Shown here piece after piece: positions 27,401 through 35,504 of a stretch of DNA of 64,000 bases; position 1 is the stretch's first letter; the number at the start of each line of letters is the position of its first letter. The notes beneath the pieces were generated by a model. That model ran no database searches, had not been told where the DNA came from, and saw only the letters and a list, made by a program, of their open reading frames with translations. Both the position numbers and the translations under genes were made by a program. The DNA lies in contig JAUCBJ010008862.1 in assembly GCA_032718475.1 (NCBI GenBank), forward strand, positions 57,624 to 121,623, in the 5' to 3' direction. The DNA comes from Nemertoderma westbladi (taxonomy: Eukaryota > Xenacoelomorpha > Nemertodermatida > Nemertodermatidae).

Positions 27401-30068
27401 CCTGCTGTCGTCAGCATCATTGATGGCATCAACCTGTTGGTTTATTAGCTCCTGTAGATTAACAGAGTACTGCCTGTTCAGGGACCTAGATGCAGCCTTA
27501 ACTGCATTCTTGGCCGCTGTTGTCTGTTTGAGTCGGGACTCTTTCTGCGCCTTATGAAGGTCATTTCGGCACTTCTGAATTTTCTTGTCAGTCCAGGGGG
27601 CCCTTTTCCTGTTTCGAGGGTATACGGAACTGTTTCTGCAGCTGCTAACTTAACTGCTTCTGTAAAGGCAGTATAGCCCTCACAGTGATCTGCCGCCTCA
27701 GAGGCAAGAGCCTCATACCTGTTGCTCAGCTGTAGTGTGAAGCTGGATCTCACACTTGGCTGTTGCAACAGAGAGGACCAGTCATGTCGCGGCAAGGCAG
27801 ATTTCGTTGTTCTGCTAGCACGCAAACTAAGTCTTACCTTGGCCACAATAAGGCGGTGATCACTGGAGAAGGGTCGAAGTGTAAATGCATTACAGTCTTG
27901 TATAGAGCTCCTGTATTTCCTACGAAACAGAATATGGTCTGCATGTATGCTGAATATGGTGCAGACACCAGGTGCAGACACTGGTGCAAACACCTGGTGC
28001 AGACACCTGGTGCAGACACCTTTTAGCAAACACCTGGTGCAGACACCTGGTGCAGACACCTGGTATAGACACCAGGTGCAGACAGTGGTGCAAACACCTG
28101 GTGCAGACACCTGGTGCAGACACCTGGTGCAAACACCTGCGGGTGCAGACACCTGGTGCAGACACTCAGCGCAGACTCTGGTGCAGACACCTGGTGTAAA
28201 CACTGGTGCAGACACCCAGTGCAGACACCTGGTATAGACACCAGGTGCAGACACCTGGTGCAGACACCTGGTGCAAACACCTGGTGCAGACACCTGGTGC
28301 AGACACTCAGTGCAGACTCTGGTGCAGACACCTGGTGTAGACACTGGTGCAGACACCCAGTGCAGACACCTGGTACCTGGTGCAGACACCTGGTGCAAAC
28401 ACCTGGTGCAGACACCTGGTGCAGACACTCAGTGCAGACTCTGGTGCAGACACCTGGTGTATACACTGGTGCAGACACCCAGTGCAGACACCTGGTATAG
28501 ACACCTGGTGCAAACACCTGGTGCAGACACCTGATGCAGACACCTGGTGCAAACACCTGGTGCAGAAACCTGGTGCAGACACTGGTGCAAACACCTGGTG
28601 AAGACACCTGGTGCAGACACCTGGTGCAGACACCTGGTATAGACACCAGGTGCAGACACTGGTGCAAACACCTGGTGCAGACACCTGGTGCAGACACCTG
28701 GTGCAAACACCTGGTGTAGACACTAACCACTAACCCTGATGTCAAACCCTTCCAGAAGCGCCAATTGAACTTTCGCACTTTTTCGCACTGCGCTTCTTCT
28801 ACACGCTTCTTTTAGCTTTCTATGAGCTTCTTTTAGCTTTCTAAAATGTGGGGTCTGTTTTATTCCTAACCAAGTTCTTCGTCAATAGGGGTTGGTGTTA
28901 GATAATTTTGAAACATTGTAAGACAAGACGGACGGTCGTATAGACACGATAGGTTCCACCATTACAACCATTTTCCCACAGACGTACGCGAATTACGGAC
29001 GACAATAATTTATTTACAGGTATTTTTATGTGGCCGATGCGATTACCTAAACACGGTGATTAAAGACCCGTTGAATGAGTCCCTGAATTCTTGCGACCCC
29101 ATATCGTGTTTGCCGCTGGTAAAACTCAGTGGCGTTTCCGTTCAAGTGTTCCATAAGATCCTAGTTTATATATATTCTGACGACACAGAAGTAAGTCTCG
29201 ATTGCCATGGTTACCATTTCAAAATTAAGACATTTCCTTAAAAGTGAGACTCAATGTCATCCCTGGTTTGCTGCTGAAATTTGTATCATTTATTATGTTG
29301 CTTTTACGGAAAAATTAAATGAAACATAATAAGTATGTGTAAACTAAAATATTTAAAATGTTATATTAAACATTAATTTTTAGTTTTCAAGTTATTTGCA
29401 TTTTCAAAATTTTTCTTCTCCTCTCACTCAGGTTTCTCCGGACATCGCATACGATTTACTCGCAACCGCAGAAATGTATCTTTTAAACGGCCTGAAACGG
29501 ATCTGCGCGAATTGTATCGCGAGTAATATCACCTTGGAAACCGCGGTGAATGCGGTGGTAGCATCGCGACTATTTAATCTCCCCAGGTTGGAGGCGCAAT
29601 GCACGGAATTTATGGCCACTTGTTTAGATCAGGTTCGTATTTTAAGAAACAGCCTTTACCCATAGAGCTTATCTATATCCTTATCAGTTTTTACATTACC
29701 GTCCTTGTTTCTTACAAACCTTACTGCGATCCGAGTTTAAAACGACTCAAGTAGGTCTAATTCTAATCTTGTAAATGTGATCGAATACAGAAGTATGTTA
29801 TACTAATACACCGTTGTAATAGGGATTACCTATTTCTATGTTTTTATTTTATTTTCTTTAGCTCATAGAAAGACAAGACTTCATTGAACTTGTGAGAGAC
29901 GACGCTAGGTCAGTGATTGGTCGAGAGGATGTAGACTCTATACCAATCATAGACGACCTCAGATACATCATTAGCAGCACATTGGACTCCTTCAGTAACA
30001 TGGATGAGGTTCAGTGTAAACTTGCAATTTTGGATGGTGTAATCGAAAGTTTAGGTTTAGATGGATGA
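3368..30068 (+). CDS. ABTB1: ABTB1 (ankyrin repeat and BTB/POZ domain protein), 8 coding exons
   Basis: Joined exons 3368-3423, 6644-6994, 11393-11511, 12049-12165, 24854-25077, 29020-29190, 29432-29632 and 29862-30068 give 1446 nt (481 codons plus stop); as I recall, the human protein is about 478 residues. Every junction is GT-AG and phases agree (2,2,1,1,0,0,0). Order: ankyrin region about residues 4-66 with WDSTPLYYACLCGH and GARCEANTFDGERCLY, BTB1 about 115-185 (FSDVVF), a divergent linker, BTB2 about 273-350 (DICFSVEGHKFYCHK), and a C-terminal helical tail. Family knowledge: BPOZ-type proteins are proposed Cullin-3 substrate adaptors and eEF1A binders; the role here is inferred by homology. 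The introns are inflated by minisatellites and transposons, and an antisense PIP5K-like ORF lies in intron 4. The reading frame is intact. Confidence 0.93.
3930..4612. repeat. Inverted pair of ~49-bp minisatellite clusters
   Basis: Three units at 3930-4087 read forward (TTCGAGCAGCACGTGAAC...). Five units of the same ~49-bp sequence read in reverse at 4359-4610. About 270 bp of AT-rich DNA and a C-run (about 4321-4338) separate them. Each unit carries a CACGTG palindrome and ACTAGT. The arrangement could form a large hairpin. It lies in ABTB1 intron 1. Confidence 0.8.
4632..6375. mobile_element. Non-autonomous hAT-type element with 8-bp target duplication
   Basis: The ends are inverted copies of TAGGGATGTCCCGGAAT. 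ATGCAGTA is duplicated exactly on both sides (4624-4631 and 6376-6383). An 8-bp TSD and a YAGGG-type terminus fit the hAT superfamily. Subterminal regions on both sides carry several TTCCGGCCGGAA palindromes. No transposase ORF is seen, and a minus-strand SINE is nested inside. It is inserted in ABTB1 intron 1. Confidence 0.85.
4885..5070 (-). mobile_element. tRNA-derived SINE, copy 1
   Basis: On the minus strand a pol III box A (TGGTGTAGTGGTTGC, 5062-5048) is followed by box B (GGGTTCGAACC, 5019-5009), as in a tRNA head. The distal end shares the block TTTTCTTCGGCCGTT and CCATTTAAGG-TGCAAGG with a second copy near 30780-31053. It is nested inside the hAT element. Confidence 0.7.
6644..6994 (+). 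CDS. ABTB1: ABTB1 coding exon 2 (ankyrin region and start of BTB1)
   Basis: The acceptor TTTCAG precedes G-TAT-TTG; the exon encodes residues 19-135. It contains WDSTPLYYACLCGH and GARCEANTFDGERCLY, near-diagnostic for ABTB1, and enters BTB1 at FSDVVFIIDG. It ends TGTTCCAG before GTTTGT in phase 2. Its last 25 bases form part of the 38-bp array that follows. Confidence 0.92.
6970..11311 (+). repeat. 38-bp minisatellite grown from the exon 2 / intron 2 junction
   Basis: The unit is the last 25 bases of exon 2 (from CCCATAAATG to TGTTCCAG) plus the first 13 bases of the intron (GTTTGTAGTAAAA). The first unit is the exon itself. Length equals 113 units if 16 of them are the 41-bp variant (GTGTAAGACTCTG in place of GTATACTCTG). 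The 41-bp units recur mostly every ~193 bp (5 units), with some 230-270 bp steps, showing higher-order structure. All three minus frames stay open (1412-1476 codons); these are repeat artefacts. Confidence 0.95.
11393..11511 (+). CDS. ABTB1: ABTB1 coding exon 3 (BTB1)
   Basis: Acceptor TTCATTATAG; encodes residues 136-175, CVYFNDMFENKW...FKHILTFIYTG, the BTB core with the usual LxYIYTG-type end of the dimerisation fold. Ends ACACAG before GTAATT in phase 1. Its last 37 bases are repeated in the 55-bp array downstream. Confidence 0.9.
11475..11859 (+). repeat. 55-bp minisatellite grown from the exon 3 / intron 3 junction (7 units)
   Basis: The unit is 37 exon bases (ACAGCGTTTAAGC...TACACAG) plus 18 intron bases (GTAATTAGTTAATTATTA). 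Copy 1 is the real exon end; six nearly identical copies follow, with one C-to-T change seen near 11767. Each unit has TTTCATTTACACAG/GTAATT, which resembles an acceptor directly followed by a donor. Confidence 0.95.
12049..12165 (+). CDS. ABTB1: ABTB1 coding exon 4
   Basis: Acceptor ATTAACAG; the first two bases complete Gly176. Encodes RLNIATSEVEDVQRLAKQC and a following helix, corresponding to the vertebrate segment after the first BTB (RLAKQC is conserved). Ends in phase 1 before GTTAGT. Confidence 0.88.
12361..13042. mobile_element. Short TIR element in ABTB1 intron 4
   Basis: GGGTCAAAATCACTAAAA and GTGGCCAAAA at 12368-12398 are mirrored by TTTTGGCCAC and TTTAGTGATTTTGACCCC at about 13011-13038. 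Only about 30 bp of the ends match and no ORF is present, so this is a MITE-sized element. The target duplication is unclear. Confidence 0.5.
13189..14665 (+). repeat. 27-bp minisatellite in ABTB1 intron 4
   Basis: About 54 units of AACCAGCTGGTGGCGTGG followed by TCACTC(A/G)CC. Each unit carries the CAGCTG palindrome. Point variants are scattered (CAG to CCATGT, GCC to ACC), and the last units drift to CTGCCAACTGGTGGAG. The period is a multiple of 3, so long frames are open on both strands. It ends next to a GGGTTCGATCC motif (about 14700-14710) resembling a tRNA box B. Confidence 0.95.
15121..16527 (-). CDS. Intronless phosphatidylinositol-4-phosphate 5-kinase (type I-like) retrogene
   Basis: 468 residues from the first ATG (the frame extends 16 codons further upstream without an ATG). 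PIPK fold landmarks in order: GRSGSLFFISGNDELIIKTV (132-151, nucleotide-binding region with the ATP-site Lys), LLPVYYKNI-like segment and LLPKLFGFY (178-185), FDFKGS (213-218, usually DLKGS), LKDLDF (236-241), IIDYSLL (274-280, the DFG-equivalent Asp), GGIPA (381-385, activation-segment start typical of type I) and VQNPRRYAERF (429-439). Family role: phosphorylates PI4P to PI(4,5)P2 at membranes. No introns and a position antisense inside an ABTB1 intron suggest a retrocopy. The frame has no breaks, so it may be functional or young. The N terminus is shorter than in typical type I enzymes. The Leu-to-Phe change in DLKGS is unusual. Confidence 0.85.
   Translation of the reverse strand: MTSYSQESTFECGSCLKTGTSGRLRIDAHGKFIYNGAPSAHIMEAIQVGVKHLNKDIVNDNQLHEERCSDFEGQITVNLAADPSTPIKQPPFKFTSHSQYAFRHFRKLFKITQKGYVNTICTEALYEFPNPGRSGSLFFISGNDELIIKTVRTTEAKCILRILPVYYKNIFERPATLLPKLFGFYSYKRNNKNIYLVVMNNILPNKFNIHLKFDFKGSIKTRKAKKTERRKPRPTLKDLDFRHEHGAYLLNEEVWSALKRTITLDAAILTSCNIIDYSLLVGVYDMDRVKYERPSTEDYTNFEANSIRELLAVRNGSPMSQITNSSSRYLSANNSFTIYKRKESYRDARVLATVMEDIRGTPLSALPVNLSLQEELDEAWGGIPAIDHTGHRVMIYFGVIDVLQRYTLKKKMEFFTKAILFQSRRGISVQNPRRYAERFVKFLTENVFRCDKSLQEEHSDHIDYLKTV
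16803..21333 (+). repeat. 20-bp minisatellite with kilobase higher-order repeats
   Basis: About 226 units of ATAAACATATGTTAGCTTCC. Variant units (CCTCC, AGGTT, GATAGC, CTTATGATAGC, a 2-bp-shorter CATGTTAGC and a 1-bp-shorter GTTGCTTCC) recur in the same order at spacings of about 1.04 kb and 1.615 kb. For example AAACATAGG falls near 17045, 18085 and 19700. The array therefore grew by block duplication as well as unit slippage. Confidence 0.95.
21868..22012. mobile_element. Small hairpin MITE-like palindrome
   Basis: TTACATACATCATTGG...GCAAAGG...CAGCGTTA is mirrored imperfectly by TAACGCTGCAAAG...CAATGATGTAAAT. The centre is a second inverted pair (TTTATTTATGTA / TACATAAATAAA). The outer sequence resembles the arms of the long inverted repeat that follows, suggesting a related family. 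Confidence 0.5.
22305..24597. mobile_element. Long inverted-repeat (fold-back) element, ~435-bp arms
   Basis: Arms 22305-22739 and 24164-24597 are inverted copies: TACTTGTGTGTAAAGTAG, GATGATCCGAGTGGCTTTG, GTTTACGTGGTAACCAATGA and others all recur in reverse complement. The middle holds two direct ~97-bp repeats (about 23155-23315) around GAACCCCGAAGGGATCG and a nested TIR element. I recognise no transposase. Confidence 0.7.
23453..24021. mobile_element. Nested TIR element (569 bp)
   Basis: AACGGCGTTGAGTAATGTTA at 23453 is mirrored by TAACATTACTCAACGCCGTT ending at 24021, with about 37 bp of arm similarity. The inside is AT-rich with TTCTAGAA palindromes. A related word (ACGGCGTTAAGTAATGTCC) sits at the inner edge of the outer left arm. 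Confidence 0.55.
24854..25077 (+). CDS. ABTB1: ABTB1 coding exon 5 (linker and start of BTB2)
   Basis: Acceptor TGTTCTACAG; the first bases complete Gly215. Encodes residues 215-289: a weakly conserved linker, then LPRELCSYMAKGELPFSPEG and PHADICFSVEGHKFYCHK, matching the vertebrate order LP-EL..LPFPCPDGF...DICFRV. Ends CATAAG before GTAAAT in phase 0. Confidence 0.9.
25145..25608 (+). repeat. 13-bp minisatellite, left part
   Basis: Units of ACACCTGGTGCAG with common variants (GGTATAG, TGGTGCAA, 10-bp short forms). It starts about 70 bp after the exon 5 donor. The same array resumes at 27957 after a LINE, so the LINE probably inserted into it. Confidence 0.93.
25658..26308 (-). pseudogene. 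LINE ORF2 C-terminal fragment
   Basis: The minus-frame peptide TVNFESPQQ...VDDFCYLGSWI...KLKVRLFRAAVVPVLLYG...WALT is the post-RT region common in LINE ORF2. It ends in a different frame near ILKDTGLEDADDLANVM. It is joined to the RT fragment only through a frameshift near 26390, so it is not functional. Confidence 0.85.
26392..27432 (-). pseudogene. LINE reverse transcriptase fragment
   Basis: 346-codon open segment with RT landmarks: NRASGVDGVPPEVFK, LVPVPKKGN, GFRKGRGTMEPILALRRII, VIFVDFFKAFDSV (first catalytic Asp region) and VLQGDTLAPFLFIIVVDYVLR. The YxDD-equivalent box reads LTDLDFAEE and is followed by an indel that throws the downstream SESLEGAQRLL segment into another frame. The catalytic pair is therefore damaged and the copy is dead. 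Confidence 0.88.
27957..28723 (+). repeat. 13-bp minisatellite, right part
   Basis: Continuation of the ACACCTGGTGCAG array after the LINE. A compound block including CACTCAGTGCAGACTCTGG recurs at about 28160, 28300 and 28425, showing a higher-order step of about 130 bp. Confidence 0.93.
29020..29190 (+). CDS. ABTB1: ABTB1 coding exon 6 (BTB2)
   Basis: Acceptor TTTATTTACAG; residues 290-346. VFLCGRCDYL follows CHK of exon 5 as in vertebrate CHKAFFCGRSDYF. Ends VYIYSDDTE before GTAAGT, matching the vertebrate YYMYSDHTE. Confidence 0.92.
29432..29632 (+). CDS. ABTB1: ABTB1 coding exon 7
   Basis: Acceptor CTCTCACTCAG; residues 347-413. VSPDIAYDLLATAEMYLLNG and RLEAQCTEFMATCLDQ correspond to the helical region after BTB2. 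Ends in phase 0 before GTTCGT, a weaker donor. Confidence 0.92.
29862..30068 (+). CDS. ABTB1: ABTB1 terminal coding exon 8
   Basis: Acceptor TTTTCTTTAG; residues 414-481 and a TGA stop. LIERQDFIELVRDDA, DSIPIIDDLRY and ending ESLGLDG match the conserved C terminus (vertebrate ...VSIGLDC). Confidence 0.92.
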   Translation, partial: LIERQDFIELVRDDARSVIGREDVDSIPIIDDLRYIISSTLDSFSNMDEVQCKLAILDGVIESLGLDG

Positions 30069-30132
30069 GATATTTCGAGTCACACTGCTGCACAATTCCA
30101 ATTAATTGGCGAACAATATAATATATACCTCT

Positions 30133-30138
30133 AATAAA
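30133..30138 (+). terminator. Polyadenylation signal of ABTB1
   Basis: AATAAA lies 65 bp after the ABTB1 stop codon and is followed by a T/G-rich stretch, as expected for a cleavage site. Confidence 0.65.
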
Positions 30139-30603
30139 TTGTGTTTGTTTAAATAATATATCACTTATAGTCGCGTGGTCTCTTAGATTATTAAGTAATT
30201 AATCGTTTCTTAATTAACAGTCCTGCAGTTATCAACTGGAAATATAATTTAAGTTGAGACCGTTAGTAAAAAAAAACCTTGCCGGTAGGTATAACACTAC
30301 CGGTAAACAGAACTGGTCCCAGACGTTAGACTTAGTCCCTCTAGTGAAGGTATTCCCACACTAGAACGAAGTTATTTTGGGGAACACTCACTTTGGAACT
30401 TCGCAACGTGTAATTTTTCGCTTGACTTCTTGTCAATGCCTTCAGTCGCCGTCACTGGATCACTTGTAACTTACAGATCTCAGTTGCGTTTTAGTCACAG
30501 GGACCTAATGATCCTTGTGGATCGCTATGGTTTTATTTTTTTATAGTTTGCGTTAGTAATTCCTTCCGTTAATTAAATGGATCAGCGTTGTAAATATTAT
30601 TAT

Positions 30604-30740
30604 CGGACCAGTACGGTGGCTGATTGTGGCCGTTATTGAAAAACCTTTATCGCCCGGGTGAAAAACCTTTTTCACCCATAAAAATATAAAAAAACTAGAA
30701 ACAATTGGCCGCAAGCAGCCACCGTAGACCAGAATGTATG
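30604..30740. mobile_element. Short hairpin element
   Basis: GGACCAGTACGGTGGCTG... at 30605 is mirrored by CAGCCACCGTAGACCAGA ending at about 30734. The centre has GAAAAACC / TTTTTCACCC repeats. Arms are about 30 bp; no ORF. Confidence 0.45.
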
Positions 30741-30779
30741 TTTCGGTTATACAAATAAAAGTAAAATAAATAAAAGTAA

Positions 30780-31055
30780 AGTTTTCTTCGGCCGTTTGGC
30801 CAGGAATTAAGCACAAATTCGGACGACTTATTTCCAGTCCCCCAGTAATATACTCCACAGGAAAAAAAACTCAAGTACTCATTTAGCTATACCATTTAAG
30901 GGTGCAAGGCAGAGATGCGCCCTGGCTATAGTACCTTTAAAGCATTCATTTCGAGACTAAAACTCCTCTGGCTCCCATGCAGGGATCGAACCTACGACGT
31001 GAATTCAACAATCTGTCAAGACAACGGATTTAACTATAATACTACGCCACCCAAA
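30780..31055 (-). mobile_element. tRNA-derived SINE, copy 2
   Basis: Same family as the copy at 4885-5070: it shares TTTTCTTCGGCCGTT and CCATTTAAGG-TGCAAGG at the distal end. The minus-strand tRNA head has a decayed box B (AGGTTCGATCC around 30983-30993) and a box A-like GTGGCGTAGTATTATAG. It is more diverged than copy 1. Confidence 0.65.
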
Positions 31056-31059
31056 TGAA

Positions 31060-32450
31060 GCCACTTTTTCCAACAATAGTTTTATGTAACTTATTCACTT
31101 GCGGAAAGAATTTTGCACCGTTTTTCTACATTTTTGAAATTGTTTCTATTCTGTTGTATTCTAATAGACAGCTGTAAGATTGTAATTATAAGAGGATTCA
31201 TATCTATTTTTTAATATGTTTTTGTGTCATTCTAAAGACCATTTTAATGTTATTTTTTAACGACCCCCCTGGTGGCGTAGATTGAAAATGATTGACTACG
31301 TTTCTGACGTTGATTGACTATGTTTCTAGTCGTAAACCACAGGACTATAATAGTAATTGTAACTATATGGCGTGTAGTAGTCGCATTATTATTATATTAT
31401 ATTCATTGATAAACCTGTAACTTGTAAATAGCTTAAGAACGATTTAAGATAATTAACTCACCATTTACCTAAACTTTATAATAAAGGTATCGGTTTAATT
31501 TATACTTGTAGATTCTAGTTAGCCGTTATTCCAGCTAATTGGATATTTTGGCTCCTGTAAATATTCGCTGATAACTCGCCTGTAAATGTCACTTTTATAT
31601 TATTGCTGCGTATAACATTGTGTTGCATACCGGTTTTAATTAGCTACTTGTGTAGATGTTATTTTCTTTGGTATAAATTATTATTATAATGGATATATTA
31701 TTTTCCAGTTAAGAATATCATTCATACCATTTAGTATTAATTTATACTTCAAACATTGTTAAGCTACATGTAATACATTGTGTTGCACATGTTAGTTCGG
31801 CAACTACCAAATCATTCGTCGTGCTAAACATTAACCGGCCCCTACAAACGTAAAATCGTATTGGGATGATACTTTACAAGCGTTTGGATGTCAATAACCC
31901 TTTAAACTATAACTAAATGGCTATATATTATTTGGTGCTTTGTTAGGCGTAGCTTCTGTTCGCATGGTATAATAAATTACCTAGTAGGGTATGGCTATGC
32001 CTTACAGGCGATCTTGTGTACTACTGTAGCATAGCCTCTAGGGATATTATTGTAAAATATTATGACAGTTAATATTGAGAGAATAAATAAAAGTTAAACC
32101 GATCTTTGGAGGAATAACATCAACACTTAGAAGCGAAACTAAGTCTGGACTTCGTTCTACTTTAAATTCGTTCCATATGGCCAAAATATGAGTGTGAGTT
32201 TAACACCGTCCCGCTTACTTGTTTTTGAATTGTTTTGAACTTTTGAACTGTTTTTTGCTGCAGCTTGCTATTCATATGTACAACCTACTACAACACAGTC
32301 TAGGTCTTGAAGATGCTTTTATCCGATGTGATCTATCGTGGTACCGTATCTGAAGCCGAGAACTGTCACTGTCTACCTAATACAGTCTCAGAAAGGGTAT
32401 CAAAGTACAACTATTGTATTAGGCTTGGTGTGTAACTTGCTCTGTTTACT
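31060..32450. other. AT-rich intergenic DNA, nothing recognised
   Basis: Between the second SINE and the tRNA-Ser-like relic I see no ORF with family resemblance, no splice-linked exons and no strong repeat. Confidence 0.5.
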
Positions 32451-32455
32451 TGCTC

Positions 32456-32537
32456 AAGCTGTTCTCCGAACTGGTTAAGGCTTTGGACTAGAAATCCAAT
32501 AGGATATTCCTGCGTAGGTTCGATTCCCAGCTGGTAA
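32456..32537 (+). pseudogene. tRNA-Ser(AGA)-like relic or SINE head
   Basis: CCGAACTGGTTAAGGC is followed by an anticodon arm TTGGACTAGAAATCCAA with AGA at the anticodon place, a variable arm, and TAGGTTCGATTCCCAGC. This is the serine-tRNA plan. The acceptor and T stems do not pair cleanly, so it is unlikely to be an active tRNA. Confidence 0.55.
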
Positions 32538-32774
32538 TGATTATTTTGCACTTTTTTAAATTAATTCTTGAATGCCAAAAATCAATCATTACTGTAATTA
32601 AACCAACCTTGTTACGTATGAAAATATAACCTGAGCTCGCAACTCTTGTTTATTGTTTTGGTTAGAATAACCTTCCACTGTAACCTGTTCCTTTCCCTCA
32701 ATTAATGAATAACATTAATTAGCTTTAATAATGGTTGTCGGCATTGGTTGTCGGTAGTCGGTTGTCGGCGTAGC

Positions 32775-34430
32775 GTTTACACCCAAAGAATCGGAAGTTT
32801 TGTCAAAAATGAGACAGTCTGTCAGTCGGGAACGATAGTTTCAGACTTTTTATAAAAACCGAAAATAGTCGGTCAATCATTGATAAAATTAAACCAAACT
32901 TTGTATGTATGCAGTCCATTAAAAGTTTAGAAAGAATCGGAAGTTTTGTCAAAAATGAGACAGTCTGTCACCTGTCAGCCGGGAACGACAGTTTCAGACT
33001 TTATAAAAACCGAAAATAGTCGGTCAATCATTGATAAAATTAAACCAAACTTTGTATGTATGCAGTCCATCAAAAGTTTGGAAAGAATCTGGAATTCGGT
33101 CAAGAATGAGATACTCTGTCAGTCGGTACCGGTAGTTTCAGACTTTTTATAAAAACTGAAATAAGTCGGTCAATCATTGATGAAATTAAACCAAACTTTG
33201 TATATATGCAGTCCGTCAAAAGTTTGGAAAGAATCTGGAGTTCGGTCAAAAATGAGACAGTCTGTTTGCCTGTCAGTCGGTACCGGTAGTTTCAGACTAT
33301 TTATAAAAACCGAAATAAGTTGGTCAATCATTGATAAAATTAAACAAAACTTTGTATATATGCAGTCCGTCAAAGGTTTGGAAAGAATCTGGATTTCGGT
33401 CAAAAATGAGACAGTCTGTCAGTCGGTACCGGTAGTTTCAGACTTTTTATAAAAACCGAAATAAGTCGGTCAATCATTGATGAAATTAAACCAAACTTTG
33501 TATATATGCAGTCCGTCAAAAGTTTGGAAAGAATCTGGAGTTCGGTCAAAAATTAGACAGAGTCTGTCAGTCGGTAGCAGCGGTAGTTCCAGACTTTTTA
33601 TAAAAACCGAAATAGGTCTGTCAATCACAGATGAAATTAAACTAAAGTTGGTACGTATGCAGGGAATGTATGCAGTCCATTAAAAGTTTAGAAAGAATCG
33701 GAAGTTTTGTCAAAAATGAGACAGTCTGTCACCTGTCAGCCGGGAACGACAGTTTCAGACTTTATAAAAACCGAAAATAGTCGGTCAATCATTGATAAAA
33801 TTAAACCAAACTTTGTATGTATGCAGTCCATCAAAAGTTTGGAAAGAATATGGAATTCGGTCAAGAATGAGATACTCTGTCAGTCGGTACCGGTAGTTTC
33901 AGACTTTTTATAAAAACTGAAATAAGTCAGTCAATCATTGATGAAATTAAACCAAACTTTGTATATATGCAGTCCGTCAAAAGTTTGGAAAGAATCTGGA
34001 GTTCGGTCAAAAATGAGACAGTCTGTCTGCCTGTCAGTCGGTACCGGTAGTTTCAGACTATTTATAAAAACCGAAATAAGTTGGTCAATCATTGATAAAA
34101 TTAAACAAAACTTTGTATATATGCAGTCCGTCAAAGGTTTGGAAAGAATCTGGATTTCGGTCAAAAATGAGACAGTCTGTCAGTCGGTACCGGTAGTTTC
34201 AGACTTTTTATAAAAACCGAAATAAGTCGGTCAATCATTGATGAAATTAAACCAAACTTTGTATATATGCAGTCCGTCAAAAGTTTGGAATGAATCTGGA
34301 GTTCGGTCAAAAATTAGACAGAGTCTGTCAGTCGGTAGCAGCGGTAGTTCCAGACTTTTTATAAAAACCGAAATAGGTCTGTCAATCACAGATGAAATTA
34401 AACTAAAGTTGGTACGTATGCAGTCTTGTG
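32775..34430 (+). repeat. ~150-bp tandem repeat with a 761-bp recent duplication
   Basis: About 11 units containing GAGACAGTCTGTCAGTCGG, TTTCAGACTTTTTATAAAAA and GCAGTCCGTCAAAAGTTTGG. The block at about 32910-33670 is repeated at 33671-34430, offset 761 bp, with only a handful of differences. The short ORFs inside are repeated copies of one another and are not taken as genes. Confidence 0.9.
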
Positions 34431-34845
34431 CTGCGCGAAGGCCATACGAACGTGTTCTCGAATATTTATTACGTAACTAGAAAGCTGCTTAACTACACAA
34501 ACCAATATTGAGTTCCGATTTGGAGTACGCCTTGCAGACCCTAAAGTTGCTATTACATTTTCCTTAAATTACGTGCAAACCTTTTCTACTTCGATGCTTT
34601 TTCAATACATGTGATAAAATTTAAGAAATTCCACCAAAATTGTTTTATTTTATCTTTTTCGGCAGGAAAAAAGTAAAATCAATGCAATCCTATTAATTTC
34701 TCTTTACCCTAGGGAAAAAAGTACTGCTTTTTCTCCCGATTTTGAGATTTATTCGAGTGAAAAAGTAACTTAATTTAAGAATAAAATTAATATTTAAGTT
34801 TTTGGTTGACTGCTGTCTGTTTGCTTTTTGTTTTCTGTTTTTTTT

Positions 34846-35500
34846 TTGCTGTCGGTTGTCTGCTGTCGGTTGTCTGCTGATAATTATCTGCTCTCGGTTG
34901 TCTGCTGTCGGTTATCTGCTGTCGGTTGTCTGCTGACAGTTATCTGCTGTCGGTTGTCTGCTGTCGGTTGTCTGCTGACAGTTATCTGCTGTCGGTTGTC
35001 TGCTGTCGGTTGTCTGCTGATAGTTATCTGCTGTCGGTTGTCTGCTGTCGGTTGTCTGCTGTCGGTTGTCTGCTGACAGTTATCTGCTGTCGGTTGTCTG
35101 CTGTCGGTTGTCTGCTGTCGGTTATCTGCTGTCGGTTGTCTGCTGACAGTTATCTGCTGTCGGTTGTCTGCTGTCGGTTGTCTACTGACAGTTATCTGCT
35201 GTCGGTTGTCTGCTGTCGGTTGTCTGCTGACAGTTATCTGTTGTCGGTTGTCTGCTGTCGGTTGTCTGCTGGCAGTTATCTGCTGTCGGCTGTCGGTTGT
35301 CTGCTGACAGTTATGTGTTGTCGGTTGTCTGCTGACAGTTTATCTGCTGCCGAGTGTGTCCTGACACAGTTGTTTGCTGATATTAAAAATTTTTTCTGCC
35401 GTTTGTCTGCTGGCAGTTGTTTCTACAGGTTGGCTGCTGATAGTTGTTTGCGGTAGTTGTTTGGGGTCGGTTGTCTGCTGTCGGTTGTCTGCTATCGGTT
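34846..35500 (+). repeat. 14-bp minisatellite
   Basis: Units of GCTGTCGGTTGTCT alternating with GCTGACAGTTATCT, decaying at the 3' end. The long open frames over it come from the absence of stops in the unit. Confidence 0.92.
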
Positions 35501-35504
35501 GACT

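Larger units (their letters stand above)
25609..27956 (-). mobile_element. 5'-truncated, broken non-LTR retrotransposon (LINE)
   Basis: Read on the minus strand: the C-terminal end of an apurinic-type endonuclease (SSDHRLIVAKVRL), a linker, reverse transcriptase fragments, then a C-terminal region with FCYLGSWI and VVPVLLYGSPCWALT. The 3' end is a CTA/TAG trinucleotide run at 25610-25627, the kind of short tandem tail seen in RTE/CR1-like elements. Several frame changes are present. The 5' end stops within the endonuclease. The clade is not assigned. Confidence 0.9.

Noticed and set aside
25109..28778. Cys-rich ORFs (repeated VCTRCLHQVSAPG) over the 13-bp array
   Set aside because: The repeat unit produces the cysteines in every frame; no signal peptide or conserved spacing.
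32456..32537. Active tRNA-Ser gene
   Set aside because: The anticodon arm fits, but acceptor and T stems do not pair well; treated as a relic.
32946..34480. Repeated 68-91-codon ORFs
   Set aside because: They are copies of the same ~150-bp tandem repeat, present on both strands, without family resemblance.
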